From Mayamaea pseudoterrestris (Eukaryota; Bacillariophyta; Bacillariophyceae; Sellaphorales; Sellaphoraceae), in the NCBI GenBank assembly GCA_027923505.1, contig BROI01000017.1:434001-498000 (forward strand): 64,000 nucleotides of DNA. The letters are read 5' to 3'. Every line of letters starts with the position of its first letter. Position 1 is the stretch's first letter. This document shows, piece by piece, positions 10,309-20,833 of this stretch. The notes under the pieces were generated by a model that was given only the letters and a program-made list of their open reading frames with translations, made no database searches and had not been told where the DNA came from. Made by a program: the position numbers and the translations under genes.

Positions 10309-10531
10309 ATTGAGAAAGAGGCGACTTGGATCGACATTGTTATATAACGCTTGGATGTTGTCCAAGCTGCTTTACCTGGCAGCGACGATGGACTCATACA
10401 ACGCCACGAGGCAATCATGACGATACATATATAGCTCAGTGGAACAAGTAAATTAAATAGAATATAGTTGGAGTATGTGTTTGTATACAAGGAAAAACGA
10501 ACCATTATGAAGTACGTAACCTTCGTCGCAT

Positions 10532-12052
10532 CTATTCACTGTCAATGCGCCGTAGACCCGAGTCAATGTGATATTCATAGGACGGTAGCATGGTCGCTGC
10601 CCCAAGCACTGTCAGTTCCGTCTGCAAGACACTATCCGGAATGGCAAGCTTCTTTGGACCGTCGCCGCCCATGAGCATGGCGAGGGTGCTTGACACGGCA
10701 TCCTGCACTTGATGCGTCTTGGAGCCACCTCCAACCACCAAGACGTGATCAATATCAGCCGGCATTTTGCGGCCCTCCTCCAACACTTGCGTCACCAGGG
10801 ATTGAAAGAGCGATGAAACAGTGGTAGGTACTGGCATATGGGGCGAGAGGACGCGTAGGTCCCCAAAATCCACAGCCAAGTCCTTGTTCACATGCTCATT
10901 CATTGCTTGCTCCACAACGATTCGTGACATTGTCGTGTCCAAATGATGATTCTTGGGATCAGGAAACAAGTATGGTACATGTATTGCGGCGCGTGTCTTG
11001 TTGGACAGCTCCATGATAGCCAGTCGAGCCTGCGTTTGCAGGGCCGAAAGCGAACGAGCGTCGTGCAGTTCAATCGGAGCGTCCTTGAGTAGAAGTTCGA
11101 CAAGTATTTGAATGTAGGTTTCACCTCCCCATGGTATCGATAGCGAGCCAAGGACGATATCCTTTTGCACGATTGATATTTGCGTCACCATACCTCCAAC
11201 ATCCACCACGAGAAACGTCTTGGCTTTCTTGATCTTTTCGTCGTCCGTCGGCAGAATGCCACGAGTCTGCGCACCCCAAATGGCGGCCACTGGGTTTGGC
11301 AGAAAAGTGGCTTGATTGTCTGGAAGAACATTGTCAAAAGCATCAACGAACGGGTCTTGGAAGTGCACTGGAACTGTCACGATCTTTCGTAGCGGCTCGT
11401 CCGTCTTTACATTTCTGTAGTCCAACATTTCAATCGCCTCCTTGATTGCAGGTGAAACCGCTTCATACACCACTTCTCCAGCGTTTGATTCCGTCAAGGA
11501 AATCCATGGCATTTGCACTAAACTCGCTTCATCTCCTTCCGTCGCGTAGTAGAAGCGTTCCAAGGCTGCGCGTCCTCGTATCACATGCGTTCCATCGTTG
11601 ACAATGCCATTGAAAAAGGCGCGATCACCTTCTCGACTCACAACGACACTTGGTTGCGGATGACTCGTCGCCAGTTTGCAGTAGACGCTTCCCAAGTCAA
11701 TGGCCATTGCTTTGGAAACTTGTTCGGTTGGATTGGTCCGTGCCAATTGCTTTTCGTACTGCTCGAGCTGCCACTGATACTCGTCCCAGTCCTCATCCAT
11801 GCGACGCAGTGCCTTGACGGAGTAGACACCAATGCCAACGACGGCGCCTGCGGCAATGAGAGGAAGTATTTCGTTGCGACGAGTGGAATGGAAGGATCGG
11901 AGTGATTGAGATTGATCATGCCGACGGCGGGCTGCGCGAGAAGGTTCGTCATTCTTCTCGTCGAGTGAATGTTGTCGCGCATCTATCAAGGCAGCTTGAC
12001 ATGATGCAGATGTACGTCTTTGGTTTGCTGTTAGTATTGTTCGTCGTAGCAT
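10532..12052 (-). CDS. Membrane-anchored Hsp70-like ATPase-domain protein, probably mitochondrial
   Basis: A 506-residue protein. The first 60 residues are Arg/Ser-rich with few acids and include SLRSFHSTRR, a typical mitochondrial presequence; a membrane segment follows (ILPLIAAGAVVGIGVYSV, about residues 62-80). The rest resembles the Hsp70 nucleotide-binding domain: AIDLGSVYCKLA (phosphate 1), VVDVGGMVTQISIV (phosphate 2, lacking the usual GGGT) and HVLVVGGGSKTHQVQDAV (adenosine motif), ending with LGAATMLP. No substrate-binding domain follows, as in HSPA13/STCH-type proteins. The in-frame extension to 12214 was not used because the presequence starts naturally at 12052. It shares a 203-bp divergent promoter with the kinase gene. 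Confidence 0.75.
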   Translation of the reverse strand: MLRRTILTANQRRTSASCQAALIDARQHSLDEKNDEPSRAARRRHDQSQSLRSFHSTRRNEILPLIAAGAVVGIGVYSVKALRRMDEDWDEYQWQLEQYEKQLARTNPTEQVSKAMAIDLGSVYCKLATSHPQPSVVVSREGDRAFFNGIVNDGTHVIRGRAALERFYYATEGDEASLVQMPWISLTESNAGEVVYEAVSPAIKEAIEMLDYRNVKTDEPLRKIVTVPVHFQDPFVDAFDNVLPDNQATFLPNPVAAIWGAQTRGILPTDDEKIKKAKTFLVVDVGGMVTQISIVQKDIVLGSLSIPWGGETYIQILVELLLKDAPIELHDARSLSALQTQARLAIMELSNKTRAAIHVPYLFPDPKNHHLDTTMSRIVVEQAMNEHVNKDLAVDFGDLRVLSPHMPVPTTVSSLFQSLVTQVLEEGRKMPADIDHVLVVGGGSKTHQVQDAVSSTLAMLMGGDGPKKLAIPDSVLQTELTVLGAATMLPSYEYHIDSGLRRIDSE

Positions 12053-12129
12053 TGTAGTTGGAATGTGTGATTTAGCAGCATCTCCATCATCATGGTGAAT
12101 GGATGAGCATGGCGCGCCCATCGAAAATG

Positions 12130-12137
12130 TGACGTCA
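12130..12137. promoter_or_regulatory. CRE-type palindrome TGACGTCA in a divergent promoter
   Basis: A perfect TGACGTCA lies between the divergent starts at 12052 (minus) and 12256 (plus). In Phaeodactylum, TGACGT elements bound by bZIP factors mediate cAMP/CO2 responses; transfer of that role to this site is inference. Confidence 0.5.
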
Positions 12138-12255
12138 CATACGAGTACCGGACCGACGTCATGTTGCGAGCGAGCCGGCCAAAAGTGACGGTTGCCTCGT
12201 CTTCTCGCCCACATTCAAACAATCGGCCTCCCACGCATCCAGAGCAACAGTCACC

Positions 12256-15200
12256 ATGGTTCGTCAAGCAGTTGCGCAGCCGCGGCGGTCCAACCGACGT
12301 CGTTCCTCATGCGCAGCCAGTGGCGGTATCTTGGCAGCGCTGGAAAATAGTCGCGTCAAGGCAAGTGACGACGATGACAGTGAGTCGGCAACACCAGTCA
12401 AAGTCAAGCCGTCGCGCACCTTGAAAGCAATTCGCGTGAAACAAGACGAATCTGTGTCGTCTAAATCAGATAGTAGTAGTAGCAGCAGTAGTAGTAGCAG
12501 CAGTGCTAGTAAAAAGTTCTTGCCAATCAACAAGAAGACGAAGAAGAACGAGGCCGAGTCGTCTTCGGATGACGACGACAGCAGCATCGAGACGCCTCCG
12601 AAACCAAAGGCGATCCGCATGAACAAGAATGATGACATTTCATCCCTCGATGAAGCATCATCCAACGACGAGGACGAGTCTGACGACGATGAATCCGAGC
12701 AAGACGATTTGACATTATCGGACAAGGAAGATAAAGAGAGCGACGAAGATGATACTGTATTTCATGAGCGAAATAAAGTCGATGCATCTGACGAGGAGGA
12801 GGAGGAGGAGGACGATGACGACGAAGTCATTCATCTCTCCAAACGTCATCAAGACAAGCTGAACAAGAATGTGTTTGACGATTTGGAGAGTGACGACGAG
12901 GAGCTTTCCGAGCTTGAATTGGCCGAGTCGGAAGACGAGTACGATCCTGACGCCACTGACGACGACGTTTCGGAGGATGCGGCAGAACTGTACGAGGTGG
13001 ATGAACTAGCTTGCATGATTGCGGAGAAGTTAAAGTTCTCCAAATTGGCTGCGGAAATTGACACAGGCAAAACTTTGTCAACCAAATCTGCTCTTGTGAC
13101 GTCTGGCGGCAAGTTTAAGGAAACAACATTGAAAAAGAATGCAACTGCTACGCATACCATTTCTCCCGCAAAACGCCATGAAAGCGACGATGAGCAAAGT
13201 CTGAGAACGGCCAAACTATTATCTATCAGCCCAAAAGAAGCTCGTTGCAGAAACGGTGATTCCACTTCCATCGCCAAGCCCTCGCGCGAAAGAAAAAAGG
13301 TTGCGACAGTCGCCGCCATGAACACGGATGACGAAGAAGCCGACACGAGTACAGTCGTGGAACACGCGAGCCGCAAGAAAAAGCCAGCTGGACGAAGAAT
13401 TAGTCGAGTTGCGCCAGTCAAAGTCAAGGCTGTGCGACGAAAGAAGGCAGCCGCGACAAAGGCGACGAGCGACCAGTTGAAGCCAACGCGGCGTGGTCGT
13501 CTACAAAAGATGAAGCCTAAAAAAGTTGCTCATAGTCCTGTTGACGACGTTCACTCATTGTCGTCGGAGGATGATTCGGAAGAATGCAACACTGAGTCTG
13601 AACAGGAAACGCCTGCAAAAGCCAAACATCGAGGACGCAATGCTCGACGTTCCATGGCTCTCGACGCTGAAACATCTGGTAGCTTGAGCTCGTCCGAAGT
13701 GTCGCGTGTTCTTCGCGAGGAGGCGGCTGCCAGAGACTTTTGCGATTTGGAAGATCACGACAGTGAAGCGGCTGCGGACCTGTCCATGAATGATAATGGC
13801 AGCATCACCACTGGTGCGGTTTGCCATGATGGTCTCGACTTGATGGCTTTGAAGGGCGAAGATGACTGTTGCGACGGTATTGCCATGGATGCCGATGACG
13901 AAAATGAAAGCGTATTGATGGCGCAAGTTTTGTCAGACGATGATGGCGTCGATGACGAAGATATCGCAATGGCCGAAGTGTGCAGTGACGATGACGACGA
14001 TAGTCTCGAAGCATCATATCTCAGCAATGGCCAAGGGGCTGATTTCTCGAGTAGTCCTTCAGCCGGACAGCGCAGCGATTCAATGCAAACATCACCCGAA
14101 GTCACACAGCCTGAAACGGAAATCCGAGCGCTGGATTATCTCAGGAGTGACGATGTAATAAGTCATGATCTGAAGTTACGAGTGACTACGCCTCCATCCT
14201 CACCACTCTTACATGAATCTGTGGTTTCTACGTCGAGACAAGTAGACAGTCTCGCCGAAGAAGGACCGGCAGCCGTCGAAACTCATGAGTTTGATGATCA
14301 TGACATGCAACTACAGGCTTTACCTGACCTAGCACTCGCCTTGGTCGATGCACAGCAACCAGCAAAGCTTGAACAGGAAAGGCTTCATGATGATGTCAAC
14401 GCCATGAATAACGAATTCGAGACGACCGCAAGAAGAGGTCACGTTGAGATGGTCAATGATGGAGGAGTCCATCTCGACCACCCTCGCTCATTCAGCAGTG
14501 CAGTCAATGATTATCAGCCTATTGTCTGCGCTGAGACGAGTGATGGCGCAATGGCCATGTCAGACTCGCCATGTCTAGAAAAGTCAATTGACGAACGGGT
14601 CGACAGCAAACCTGGCTTTTCTGCTGCGTCTCCAACAGAGTATCATATCAGCGACGACGTGCAATCAATCCATACGCAAATTCCTTTTCAAGAGAAGATA
14701 GACCACAACGATTTTTTAGCCTATCTTGCACGCAACAATCAACTATTGACAGAGTCGTTGGTGCTTGTCGATGGGAGTGAGGAGGCAATGGAGACTTTAT
14801 CGAGCAATATTGGAAAATCAAGCCATACTATTTCATTTCTTGACCAAATTAACAATTGCCGTCTTCTCGAATCTTTGTCGGAGCCGGCAAAGTTCGTGGA
14901 TCATGAGAACAATCAACGTTTGGCCGCCACTTTTCGTCGTGCCGAGGACGCGACGAATGATCAATTTGCAGCGAGCAACGTCTCACGTAATTCAAGCAAT
15001 GATGATGTAGTGCGCATGGTCAACTGCTGTGCTTTTGCCACATCGAACGCATCAGGAGGCATCTCGGATGATATTGACGCTCTAAACTTTGTTTTGCAAA
15101 GATGTACACTTGACGCTGCAGACGACCACAGTCGTGCTGAAAATCTCAAGACCGACTTCCATTTGCAAGAAACGTCAACGACGGGAGACCATTTCGGAGA

Positions 15201-16938
15201 AAAACCAAGCGATCCCGCCTTTATAATGCCTTTGAATAATGAGGACACCTCCAAGAGCGGTAGCGTTGGTTGCGAAGGGTCTTTATCCCTTCATTTGCTA
15301 CAAGAAGGCGAGGCGGAGATGACACAGGTAGGCTCGCCTGACAAAGCCACTTTACTGATTGAGGATGCACCGCTGCAGGAAATCGATCCGCCGGTGCCTC
15401 CTTGCACAGTTCTTTGTTTGAACAGCAATGTACCTGCAGGAGACAGCGTCTCTCCAATAAAGTCGCCTAGGCTGGTGAATTTCCATAAGTCGGTGGCGTG
15501 GCAAGCGAATGATCAATCCACTATTTCAGCCAACGGAAATGCGAGCCTAGAAATATCATTATCGCCTTCAGAGCTGTTTCACAAAAATTCTCTTTACGTA
15601 TCTGCCGAAAGTTCTCAAGGAGTCGAATTGACCGACAAAGAGAATTGCAGACCTCTGCAAAGCTCAAGTCTTGCCGAAAATAAAAGTCGGCGTCGTCGCG
15701 AGGGATCTATCATGAAATGGTCGTTAGGCACGAAGATTGGTTCCGGTGCATTCGGTGTCGTCCACATTGGAATGAACACGCAGACGGGCAGTCTTCTGGC
15801 TATCAAAATTGTGGCGCTGGACGATAAAGTGGTCAAGGACGTCCGCAGTGAAATCAACATGCTTCGCTCCTTCAAGCATGTGAATATTGTGCAATACCTG
15901 GGAGCGGAGAATGTCGATGGCCAGCTTCATATTTTCCAGGAGTGGGTCGCCGGAGGAAGCATAACAGGAATGTTAGTAAAGTTTGGGGCGTTTCCTCTAG
16001 CCGTTGTGCGCAATTATCTGTCGCAAGCCTTGGAAGGACTCTCCTATCTTCATGATCATAAGATCATGCATCGCGATATCAAGGGAGCTAATATTCTTGT
16101 CAGCGACGGAGGAGTCGTAAAGCTAGCTGATTTTGGGGCGAGCAAAGAACTCTTAAACGACATGATGCTCTCTCATACGATGCGCGGAACACCCTATTTT
16201 ATGGCACCGGAAGTTTTTGAAGAGAAGTACAACTTTAAAGCCGACATTTGGAGTATCGGTTGTGTTGGGTTTCAGATGTTTACGGCCAATCCTCCGTGGA
16301 AGCACTTTGGCACGACAAATCCGGTTGCACTTTTTAACAAGGTCAAGCGCCACGGTGGTCCACCTCCATTGACTACGCCTGCATCGTCACTAGATATAGA
16401 CATCGAGGTTGCTCGGTTTCGTGCTCTTCTTGAGCGGACCTTTCAATTTGAACCCATGGAACGTCCTAGCGCCCGAGATATGCTAGACGACCCTTTCTTT
16501 TTGCACTCCGACAACTATTTGGACGACGAGCACTCAACAAGCTATTCGCTCTTCAGTCCATGCTCCATTGGATCACGAGGCCAGCGATCACCAAAGGGAA
16601 TGAATATCGAAAGTCCTGCTTTTCCCCGCCAAAGCGTCGGCCGCATAAAGAGTGGATGTCCGCCACGTTCACCTTTCCTTTCTCCCCCACTTCCTAAACG
16701 GCAAAGTCTCAGTGTCGGCTCTGCGATGTGCTCTCCAAAGCCTGACGTTGCGGAATGGCCAACATGGGCCCGTGAACACCACGGAAAGGCTTGTTCACCA
16801 GTCGCTAAGCGCAGTGCCGTTGCTGAAATGTCATTTGGAAGCCTTGGATACTCGGCCAGCACTCTTGACAAAACGGAAGCGTCCACAGCTACTGACTCGA
16901 GCTCTCTCGCTGGAGTATCGTTTGTCTTGTCTAAATAG
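12256..16938 (+). CDS. Large MAPKKK (STE11-type) serine/threonine kinase
   Basis: A 1560-residue single-exon gene with a CACCATGG start. Residues 1-1150 are mostly disordered: Ser runs near 70-90, many Asp/Glu tracts up to about 250, then Lys/Arg-rich and mixed segments. The kinase domain spans about 1153-1417 with GSGAFG (loop), AIKIV (ATP lysine), HRDIKGANIL (catalytic loop, the GAN form typical of MAPKKKs), DFGAS, GTPYFMAPEV and DIWSIGC. All catalytic residues are present. The C-terminal 140 residues are Ser/Pro-rich with several SP sites. It would sit at the top of a MAP kinase cascade; the trigger is unknown. The N-terminus is far longer than in ANP/NPK1 relatives and shows no known docking domain. 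Confidence 0.88.
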   Translation: MVRQAVAQPRRSNRRRSSCAASGGILAALENSRVKASDDDDSESATPVKVKPSRTLKAIRVKQDESVSSKSDSSSSSSSSSSSASKKFLPINKKTKKNEAESSSDDDDSSIETPPKPKAIRMNKNDDISSLDEASSNDEDESDDDESEQDDLTLSDKEDKESDEDDTVFHERNKVDASDEEEEEEDDDDEVIHLSKRHQDKLNKNVFDDLESDDEELSELELAESEDEYDPDATDDDVSEDAAELYEVDELACMIAEKLKFSKLAAEIDTGKTLSTKSALVTSGGKFKETTLKKNATATHTISPAKRHESDDEQSLRTAKLLSISPKEARCRNGDSTSIAKPSRERKKVATVAAMNTDDEEADTSTVVEHASRKKKPAGRRISRVAPVKVKAVRRKKAAATKATSDQLKPTRRGRLQKMKPKKVAHSPVDDVHSLSSEDDSEECNTESEQETPAKAKHRGRNARRSMALDAETSGSLSSSEVSRVLREEAAARDFCDLEDHDSEAAADLSMNDNGSITTGAVCHDGLDLMALKGEDDCCDGIAMDADDENESVLMAQVLSDDDGVDDEDIAMAEVCSDDDDDSLEASYLSNGQGADFSSSPSAGQRSDSMQTSPEVTQPETEIRALDYLRSDDVISHDLKLRVTTPPSSPLLHESVVSTSRQVDSLAEEGPAAVETHEFDDHDMQLQALPDLALALVDAQQPAKLEQERLHDDVNAMNNEFETTARRGHVEMVNDGGVHLDHPRSFSSAVNDYQPIVCAETSDGAMAMSDSPCLEKSIDERVDSKPGFSAASPTEYHISDDVQSIHTQIPFQEKIDHNDFLAYLARNNQLLTESLVLVDGSEEAMETLSSNIGKSSHTISFLDQINNCRLLESLSEPAKFVDHENNQRLAATFRRAEDATNDQFAASNVSRNSSNDDVVRMVNCCAFATSNASGGISDDIDALNFVLQRCTLDAADDHSRAENLKTDFHLQETSTTGDHFGEKPSDPAFIMPLNNEDTSKSGSVGCEGSLSLHLLQEGEAEMTQVGSPDKATLLIEDAPLQEIDPPVPPCTVLCLNSNVPAGDSVSPIKSPRLVNFHKSVAWQANDQSTISANGNASLEISLSPSELFHKNSLYVSAESSQGVELTDKENCRPLQSSSLAENKSRRRREGSIMKWSLGTKIGSGAFGVVHIGMNTQTGSLLAIKIVALDDKVVKDVRSEINMLRSFKHVNIVQYLGAENVDGQLHIFQEWVAGGSITGMLVKFGAFPLAVVRNYLSQALEGLSYLHDHKIMHRDIKGANILVSDGGVVKLADFGASKELLNDMMLSHTMRGTPYFMAPEVFEEKYNFKADIWSIGCVGFQMFTANPPWKHFGTTNPVALFNKVKRHGGPPPLTTPASSLDIDIEVARFRALLERTFQFEPMERPSARDMLDDPFFLHSDNYLDDEHSTSYSLFSPCSIGSRGQRSPKGMNIESPAFPRQSVGRIKSGCPPRSPFLSPPLPKRQSLSVGSAMCSPKPDVAEWPTWAREHHGKACSPVAKRSAVAEMSFGSLGYSASTLDKTEASTATDSSSLAGVSFVLSK

Positions 16939-17020
16939 CAATATCACAATGCGCGCAGATATTTAAAATCACAGTAGTTAATTTACAAATTATCAAAGAC
17001 ACATAAACGCCGAGAAAAGG

Positions 17021-18012
17021 CTACATGATTGCACCTGTTTCATCCAATCGATTACCAAATCCATCCGTTTCGTCTTCATCCGCATCATTGCTACGTCCCA
17101 TTTTGTTTAAAATAGAAATATCACCAATCGAGTGCGTCGACATGCCTCGTTTAAAATCCGCAAACAAATTCGAGTCAATCGACGAGACAGACATGAGCGA
17201 ATGACCCGATCCTCGATCCAGCTTATTGTTGCCACCGCCCAATGCACTACTTCGATCCACCACCTTGACGGTGGTTGGTTTAAGTAAATGGTTCGATAGT
17301 GATCCAGCCGCCTGTGGTTTCAAGTGATGATCCACCAACGACTTGCCGTCCGTCATGGTGGACAAGTTGGAATACAAACTCAAGCTACTTTCCACCATGT
17401 GAAAGTCGGGCATGCCATCTCCCATGCTGTGACTGTGATTGGAACTGGCCGGCATTGAAGAAGCATTCTTGTTGTGATTCGAGTATTGACCGCCGGGGTT
17501 GTACTTCATGCGCGCGTACACGCGACGCCGATCCTGCGCCAACTTGTCCTCCAACGAATTGGCTCTCAATGGCGCTGGGTGACCGCTAATGTTCATGTCA
17601 TCCGACTCGTCGTCAAGGTTGCTCACGGATTGCTGCTGCTGGCGATCCAGTATTGGCTGCTGCGGTTGCGGCGGTTGGTAATATTCGCTTGATACTGCAG
17701 CTGGTGGCGGAGCTACCGCAACTTGATGCTCAACTACCGGCAATGGGTCCAAGCTGCTTCCCACGAGACTCTTGTCTGGTGATCCAACCGATGAAAACTG
17801 CGAAAGCATGGATAGTTCCGAAGTGGACGTTCGGTGGTCCTGCTCGGGAGGGAGCAGTTGTTGCTGCGACAAGTTGAGTTGTTGCTGCGAAAGGCTCAAC
17901 TGATGCTGTTGTTGCTGCTGTTGTTGAAGTTGCTGTTGGTAGAGTTGTTGATGCTGCTGATACATTTGCTGCTGCGACTGCAAGTGCGGATGCTGCACCC
18001 GCGAGCAATCAT

Positions 18013-18044
<32 letters not shown>

Positions 18045-18909
18045 TGCAAATGTTCCTCCTGCGCATGCAAGTCTCGCAGACTGAGTCGCTTGAACAACTC
18101 CTCATGCATGGACATGCGCTGACGAGTATCCGGAATGACTGGTGGTTCCTGCCCCTGCCGCAGGACGGCATGCTGCGCCGCCGCCACGGCCACTTGCTGC
18201 GTTTGGCTTTGCACGTGCATTTGATGGAGTGGATGTTGTTGCTGCTGCGACGACTGCACCACGGGCGCCGGTGGAGGCATTTGCATCAAACTTGGGTCGG
18301 CCACCAAGCCTACCTGTTCGGGATATAATCCGGGATGTCCGTACTGACTCTCCATGGCGGCGACGCCTCCCATTTCGACAATCTTTTGGCGCAGCTTGGG
18401 CTGGCCTTCGCGGAGCGCCTGCGATGTCTTTTCAATCGCCTTCTTGTCGCCTGTGAAATAATATACATTGATTGAGAAATATGACACGTGATTAATGCTC
18501 AATGCTTGATGACTGTCAGATATGCTAATGCTTCCAGTCTCTGCTTGAGCCTTAATGCAGCTTCCATTCCCAAAGCAACCACTACATGTTTCAACTCACC
18601 AATATCATACCAACTCGTTTCCGTCTCCTTTTCTAAAAACCTTCCCTTTTGTTCTCGAATCGCCGCGACAATGGACCGACTGATTTTAAGCTTTTCGGTC
18701 TTGAGGCACGTCGTGTAGAGTCCCTTGTTCAAATTGACGAGCCGTCGATAGGTTTGATTGCCCGGATGGCGCAAGGCAGCCCCACCGCGACCGCACAGAA
18801 CGTCGCTGTCAAAGAGTGTGGTAATGTTTTTGGTGGGAGGCGTCGTCAGCAAGTCGCTGCTCGTGAGACTGCTCGTGCTGTCGTGAAAGTTTAACGCGGA
18901 GTTTGACAT
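17021..18909 (-). CDS. DUF6824 protein with long poly-Gln regions, two exons
   Basis: Exons on the minus strand are 18909-18600 and 18450-17021, with a 149-bp GT-AG intron; the product is 579 residues. The N-terminal block (about 32-135) reads SDVLCGRGGAALRHPGNQTY..., then ISRSIVAAIREQKGRFLEKE and, after splicing, WYDIGDKKAIEKTSQALREG. This is the DUF6824 signature, a family much expanded in diatoms. The remainder is rich in Gln, His and Ser with runs of up to about 12 Gln, suggesting a disordered regulatory protein, perhaps nuclear. The frame upstream of 18909 opens only on TTG, so 18909 is the start. Confidence 0.85.
18002..18050 (-). repeat. CAG-type trinucleotide repeat (poly-Gln)
   Basis: A near-perfect CAG/CAA tract on the minus strand encodes about a dozen glutamines in the DUF6824 protein. 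Shorter interrupted tracts lie at about 17880-17990. Length variation between alleles is likely. Confidence 0.8.
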
Positions 18910-19487
18910 GATTTGCTGTTGTTGGTTGTGACTCGTGCTTTGCCAAGCTTCAAGCAAATGATCTCCAATTGAGCGATTTGTCCTAGAAACTTGTAACGTC
19001 AAGGACCAGCAGTATCAATGATTCGTGCCAAGAAAGGTGCTGCCTATCGTATGAATGTTGTTGCGTGTGTTGTTCTTCATCACCATGGTGACGCGAAAAC
19101 GGACGGTCACGCTTCCGACCGCCCCTGCGCGCCAAAATGACCGGGTCATTTTGGGTGAGTGTCATGATGCTGATTGCAGCTGCAAAAGTAGGTGGACTGA
19201 TGATCGGAAACAATTCATAAATATGGTAGTTTCTATCTGTTTATAACACATTCGCGGGGCGGGGAGGTGGTAGGATCAATGGTTTTACAATGCCTGCAAC
19301 GAACTTCTGCGCGCTCCGCGCGCACAAAGATTGCCAAACAGCAGACGCAGTATACTAAATCAACTGGCCCGGGGTAGAGGGTGTCGCAGAACCACCGGCC
19401 ATTTATGGAGTAGACTACAAGAACGCCAAGAAGTACGGCATGTCGCACCAAGTTACACCCACTGATGTCGTGTAGCATGTCCGGATA
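18910..19487. other. Intergenic region
   Basis: 578 bp between the start of the DUF6824 gene and the 3' end of the next gene on the same strand. No coding sequence is supported. A block of short inverted GC-rich motifs (GCGCGCCAAAATGACC then GGTCATTTTGG, about 19126-19154) forms an imperfect hairpin: TGACC-GGGTCA overlaps with CAAAATGACC/GGTCATTTTG. It could act in the promoter of the DUF6824 gene. Confidence 0.4.
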
Positions 19488-19640
19488 TTATATCCTACCA
19501 CAATTAGTATAAGTTTTACTATCCTCCGAAGCAATGTTACGTATTTCATCCTGTTCGCGCAACGTCCAGTCTCCTTGTTGCAACAACATGGTCCAAAACG
19601 ACGAGACGGCAGCGTCGCAGGCCGCAACGTTCCCATCGTT

Positions 19641-19671
<31 letters not shown>

Positions 19672-20567
19672 TGCGCCAAGACTTGTTTTCGTATTTCATT
19701 TGACAGCCGCGCATGCTGGGGATGCCATGCAGCCACGAATTGGACGCATCGCCTTCGCAGCACCAAGTCGACTTGATGTGATTTCGTGGCCAGTGTTTGG
19801 AGCTGCTCCTCTCGCTTTTTGGCAGCCTGCTCTGCTAGCGAAGGTAGTGGTATGACTATACCAATTCCAGTGTGAATGAAACTTTTGATAAAGGCCATGG
19901 TTGCTGTCAGGGCATCGTTGGTGTCGTCCTCACGCACGCGCAAACATGCAGACTCCCAATAGGGCGCCGGACTGCATTTGCCAGGAGCCTCAAAGCGACT
20001 AGCCATGGTGCGAATGACAGATGCGGGTACAATCCGAGTTGCTTCTCGCGCCTGATTTCGTTCCAGACAAGTGTCAAGACTGGTGTCAAGATGGACGACG
20101 CCAAAGTGAATTGTTTCGTTGCTTGTCGATGCAGCTAGTGCTTGCTGACACGTCTTGTAAATCTGTTTTCGCATGGAAGTCAAGTAAAAGTTATCATCCA
20201 AAAGGATCAATTGAGCCGTTGGTTTTTGTTTTCCAGAAGATGTATCACTCGTTGAGGCAGCAACAAGGTTTGTCAACAGGGCGATGGATAGTTGCTCTAG
20301 TGCCTTTGTTCGAGACAAGCGCCACGCCTGAAGCTGCGCATCATTGTAGGTAGTTTGATCTGATCCATTCTTGTCGTATTTAACATCAAATTCATAAAGT
20401 TGCTTTTGGACGTTGTCGTATTCAATCACTTGACATGACAAAATCATTGATGCATCCTCGTCAATTTGTTCTTGACATCGTTCGGCAATGCTCCGACACA
20501 ATCGACTCTTTCCAGATCCAGGCAAGCCACAGACTGCAAGTACAACAATGTCGATCGTCTTTGACAT
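19488..20567 (-). CDS. PSTK: L-seryl-tRNA(Sec) kinase
   Basis: A 359-residue protein. The P-loop GLPGSGKSRLC is at about 14-24, and LLDDNFYLTSMRKQIY (about 122-137) is the hallmark of PSTK and separates it from the related KTI12, which has a different motif there. HLDTSLDTCLERNQAR and the later R-rich helix agree. The enzyme phosphorylates Ser on tRNA(Sec) so that SepSecS can make selenocysteine, so the host should make selenoproteins. A run of twelve Gln (about 299-310) interrupts the C-terminal region and is presumably a surface loop. The start is the ATG two codons into the frame; the frame's first codon is TTG. It is divergent from the ubiquitin-like gene. Confidence 0.85.
19636..19675 (-). 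repeat. CAG/CAA repeat inside the PSTK gene
   Basis: A tract of TGC/TTG triplets on the plus strand encodes the twelve-Gln run of PSTK on the minus strand. It is a separate expansion from the tract in the neighbouring DUF6824 gene. Confidence 0.8.
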
Positions 20568-20664
20568 GTGCAAGAAAATGATACAGTGATGCCTTGCTCT
20601 ATCTTAATAAGGGCAAAACAAAGCATGTTCCATTCGACCTTTGACAGTAAATAAATAATGCGAC

Positions 20665-20717
20665 GAGTCACGTTGCGACGTTTGTCTCACTTTGTGACGT
20701 TTGTCTTGAGTCACGTT
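20665..20717. promoter_or_regulatory. Symmetrically ordered repeat motifs in a divergent promoter
   Basis: In the 266 bp between the divergent starts of PSTK (20567) and the ubiquitin-like gene (20834), two motifs occur in A-B-B-A order on the same strand: GAGTCACGTT (20665-20674), GACGTTTGTCT (20677-20687), GACGTTTGTCT (20696-20706) and GAGTCACGTT (20708-20717). The second B is preceded by T, giving TGACGT. The exact duplication suggests binding sites rather than chance. Confidence 0.55.
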
Positions 20718-20833
20718 TACAAATAAATTGTGTCACACCGCGCGAGCCAGTCCGGCTTCTAAAACCGTTCCCATTGGAGGTCGGAAGAAGAACAACTGTG
20801 GATCCACAAACACTACCAAAACCTTGCGCAACC

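Noticed and set aside
19488-20567. KTI12-type elongator factor
   Set aside because: The DDNFYLTSMR motif is that of PSTK, and the KTI12 motif is absent.
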